64,000 nucleotides of DNA from Polyangium mundeleinium (GTDB lineage Bacteria > Myxococcota_A > Polyangia > Polyangiales > Polyangiaceae): positions 5,734,501 to 5,798,500 of the forward strand of contig NZ_JAQNDO010000001.1 in the NCBI RefSeq assembly GCF_028369105.1. Reading direction: 5' to 3'. The position numbers and the translations under genes are program-made. Below are positions 63,408 to 64,000 of the stretch, one piece after another; position 1 is the first letter of the stretch, and every line of letters starts with the position of its first letter. The notes under the pieces were generated by a model, which saw only the letters and a list, made by a program, of their open reading frames with translations, ran no database searches and was not told the origin of the DNA.

Positions 63408-64000
63408 GGCGGAAAGGGTAAGGGAAATATCCTCTCAGACGAAGCGCGAAGCCATCGCCGAGGTGGGTGGTTACCCTCTTCGAAGAGGGTCGCAGTCGTC
63501 GCTGGGTGGGTCGAGACCGTCCTCGGCCTGCACGAAGCCATCGGCGGGGTGGGTGGTTACCCTCCTTGAAGAGGGTCGCACCCGTCGGCGTGGTGGGTCG
63601 TGACGGTCGTCGACCTGCTGGAAGTCATCGGCGGGGTGGGTGGTTACCCTCCTTGAAGAGGGGTTCAGCCGTTGCCGGGGTGGGTCGTGATGGTCGTCGA
63701 CCTGCCCGAAGCTATCGGCGCGGTGGTTCGCAAGGGGCCTCGTCCTGCCCGCAGCCGTCGCCGCAGGGGATCATGAGCCTCTTCGACCAGGGTCGCAGCC
63801 GTCTGCGCGGTGGGTCGCAAGGGTCCTCGACCTGCTCGAAGCCATCGCTGTGGTGGGGCGTGACGGTCCTCGACCTGCTCGGAACCCCCTCAGGTCACCT
63901 GTGCGGGCAGGTCGCGACCGGGTCACCGCCCGCGTTCGCGTCCCTATCTACGTCGTCACCCGACAGGTCCATCCGCGCTGCGGCAGGGGTGCGCCTCGGG
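63408..64000. other. non-coding repeat-rich right end
   Basis: No gene is supported to the window edge; short frames are Arg/Gly-rich shadows. The region upstream of the helicase is filled by tandem repeats from 63455 to about 63880, then unique GC-rich DNA. No clear -35/-10 pair was found next to the GTG. Confidence 0.5.
63455..63880. repeat. tandem ~86-base repeat array with perfect palindrome
   Basis: Units of 86-87 bases, each made of two ~43-base half-units (GGTGGGTGGTTACCCTC... and GGTGGGTCG...GTCCTCG...CCTGC...GAAGCCATCG). The first has the perfect 18-base palindrome ACCCTCTTCGAAGAGGGT (63473-63490); the second and third (63559-63576, 63646-63664) have one- or two-base changes. Later half-units to ~63880 are degenerate. 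No spacers, so not CRISPR. Confidence 0.85.

Noticed and set aside
63455-63880. possible CRISPR array or attachment site
   Set aside because: Half-units repeat with no unique spacers and no integrase or tRNA is nearby.

Overview
The window is GC-rich chromosomal DNA that looks like a large-genome myxobacterium of the Polyangiales (Polyangium/Sorangium-like). Evidence: a PA14-bearing TraA-type outer-membrane exchange protein at the left edge, four Ser/Thr-kinase domains in 64 kb (three fused to very large ATPase or unknown regions), many lipoproteins with long low-complexity linkers, Cys-rich DUF4215-type surface repeats, TPR and HEAT repeat lipoproteins, and a terpene synthase. About 38 intact genes are supported. 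No rRNA, tRNA, CRISPR array, transposase or complete insertion sequence was seen.

Layout. 1-5.3 kb (minus): partial TraA, then a tight three-gene unit (STAS-like protein, class I terpene synthase, acyl-CoA dehydrogenase) and a small membrane protein. 5.3-15.2 kb (minus): a kinase/ATPase/TPR regulator, then a 1809-aa kinase-ATPase-GAF-PAS-HWE histidine kinase translationally coupled to a single-domain response regulator. 15.7-23.4 kb (plus): a FetAB-type exporter, a DUF2339-DUF3999 fusion and small uncharacterised proteins. 23.4-34.6 kb: TPR lipoprotein, COQ4-like protein, a KaiC-like gene remnant, a C-terminal Ser/Thr kinase on an ~850-residue unknown region, a C2-like lipoprotein and two beta-propeller proteins. 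34.6-42.3 kb (plus): GST, an HD/HTH/nucleotidyltransferase overlap cluster, cytochrome P450, cysteinyl-tRNA synthetase, HEAT lipoprotein.

42.3-50.1 kb (minus) is the strongest candidate for an undescribed system: a kinase/ATPase sensor, a macro-like plus SIR2 protein and a membrane patatin phospholipase, in that transcription order with a 4-base overlap and a 12-base gap. 59.2-63.4 kb (minus) is a second candidate: a HIT-PLD-helicase fusion overlapping a protein with a LexA/UmuD-like S24 domain. Each of these two operons has a tandem array of ~85-base units carrying a TTCG-centred (near-)palindrome directly upstream of its first gene.

Between them lie a beta-propeller lipoprotein, a DoxX-like protein and a 1018-aa Cys-rich/PPC/P-domain surface lipoprotein. 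Four dispersed copies of a ~105-base intergenic element (17.2, 51.3, 54.8 and 55.0 kb) share four ordered hairpins whose stems change in a compensatory way; this is the clearest non-coding novelty in the window.
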